Shown here: positions 63,718-64,000 of the stretch, in pieces | How positions within the stretch are numbered: the first letter of the stretch is position 1 | Layout: each line of letters starts with the position of its first letter | Assembly: GCA_023014365.1 (NCBI GenBank) | Contig: JAEBUN010000002.1 | Span: 2,852,001 to 2,916,000, forward strand | Direction: 5' to 3' | Length of the DNA: 64,000 nt | From: Lepiota brunneoincarnata | Taxonomy: Eukaryota; Basidiomycota; Agaricomycetes; Agaricales; Agaricaceae | The notes under the pieces: generated by a model | What the model was told of the DNA's origin: nothing | The model's input: the letters and a program-made list of their open reading frames with translations, nothing else | Databases searched by the model: none | Program-made: the position numbers and the translations under genes

Positions 63718-64000
63718 CAGTTATACAGCGACATTAACCCCCGAGCGTGCGACATCGTGCTTTCCTGGGCACAAAATTGCAAAGATCGCGCTCCTTCCGT
63801 AGTTGTTCTTATTTTCAAACATGAGCCGTTGGAAGGTTTCGCAATGTTTGAAAGCGAGAACGATAGAGTTCCCCAGGAGCTATTCCTCCTTCCATATGCT
63901 TAGGTCCATTATTCCACTGCTAGAAGGTTTGGTAGGCGAGACGGTTTTGGACAATAGGGGCTAATTTGGTTCTGTATAGGGTGGGGAACGAGTTCTACCT
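63718..64000. other. No gene seen
   Basis: Only short frames, with no motif. Confidence 0.35.

Overview
The window reads as a basidiomycete fungus, most likely an Agaricomycete. The one intact host gene has ten short exons with 51-68 nt GT-AG introns. The other host fragments belong to families typical of mushroom-forming fungi (NACHT NTPases, DUF6534-like membrane proteins). The repeats are chromodomain Ty3/gypsy, Ty1/copia and hAT elements. No tRNA or rRNA gene, CRISPR array or bacterial-type operon is visible.

Layout. 1-4484: decayed DUF6534-like membrane protein gene copies and empty sequence. 4485-11310: a NACHT NTPase pseudogene (minus) split by copia-1 (5317-10493, TSD CAGTG). 11311-30626: copia-2, 3'-truncated, carrying gypsy-1 (12277-27969, TSD GTGCA), which itself carries gypsy-2 (15368-22813, TSD AAGTA). 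31023-42811: an 11.8 kb hAT (TSD AACCCAAC) invaded by gypsy-4 (31576-38479), a solo LTR (39896-40310) and a 229-bp MITE (40517-40745). 43118-51628: gypsy-3 (TSD CTTAC), with a foreign solo LTR inside its 5' LTR. 51776-52161: an inverted solo LTR of the gypsy-3 family. 52328-57297: copia-3 (TSD GCAGG). 57523-59491: an intact cyclopropane-fatty-acyl-phospholipid synthase-like gene. 61607 onward: a second NACHT NTPase gene on the plus strand, related to the broken copy at the left.

The nesting order matches decay. Copia-1, copia-2, hAT and gypsy-4 are CpG-poor and full of stops. Gypsy-1, -2 and -3 and copia-3 are CpG-rich with near-identical LTRs.

The most interesting material is in the young gypsy elements. 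(1) All three have an 11-12 nt primer-binding site that is a perfect complement of a stretch in their own LTR about 33-35 nt after a TATA box, which is the Tf1-type self-priming layout. (2) Gypsy-1 and gypsy-3 share a gene after pol that encodes a multi-zinc-knuckle protein with a conserved AESNITGEP tail, overlapped in the +1 frame by a second long open frame. (3) Gypsy-2 instead carries, in the same place, an antisense coiled-coil gene with its own TATA box. (4) Gypsy-1 and gypsy-3 have leaders of about 0.9 kb almost free of ATG before gag. The copia elements use a different unusual primer, an internal fragment of initiator tRNA-Met.
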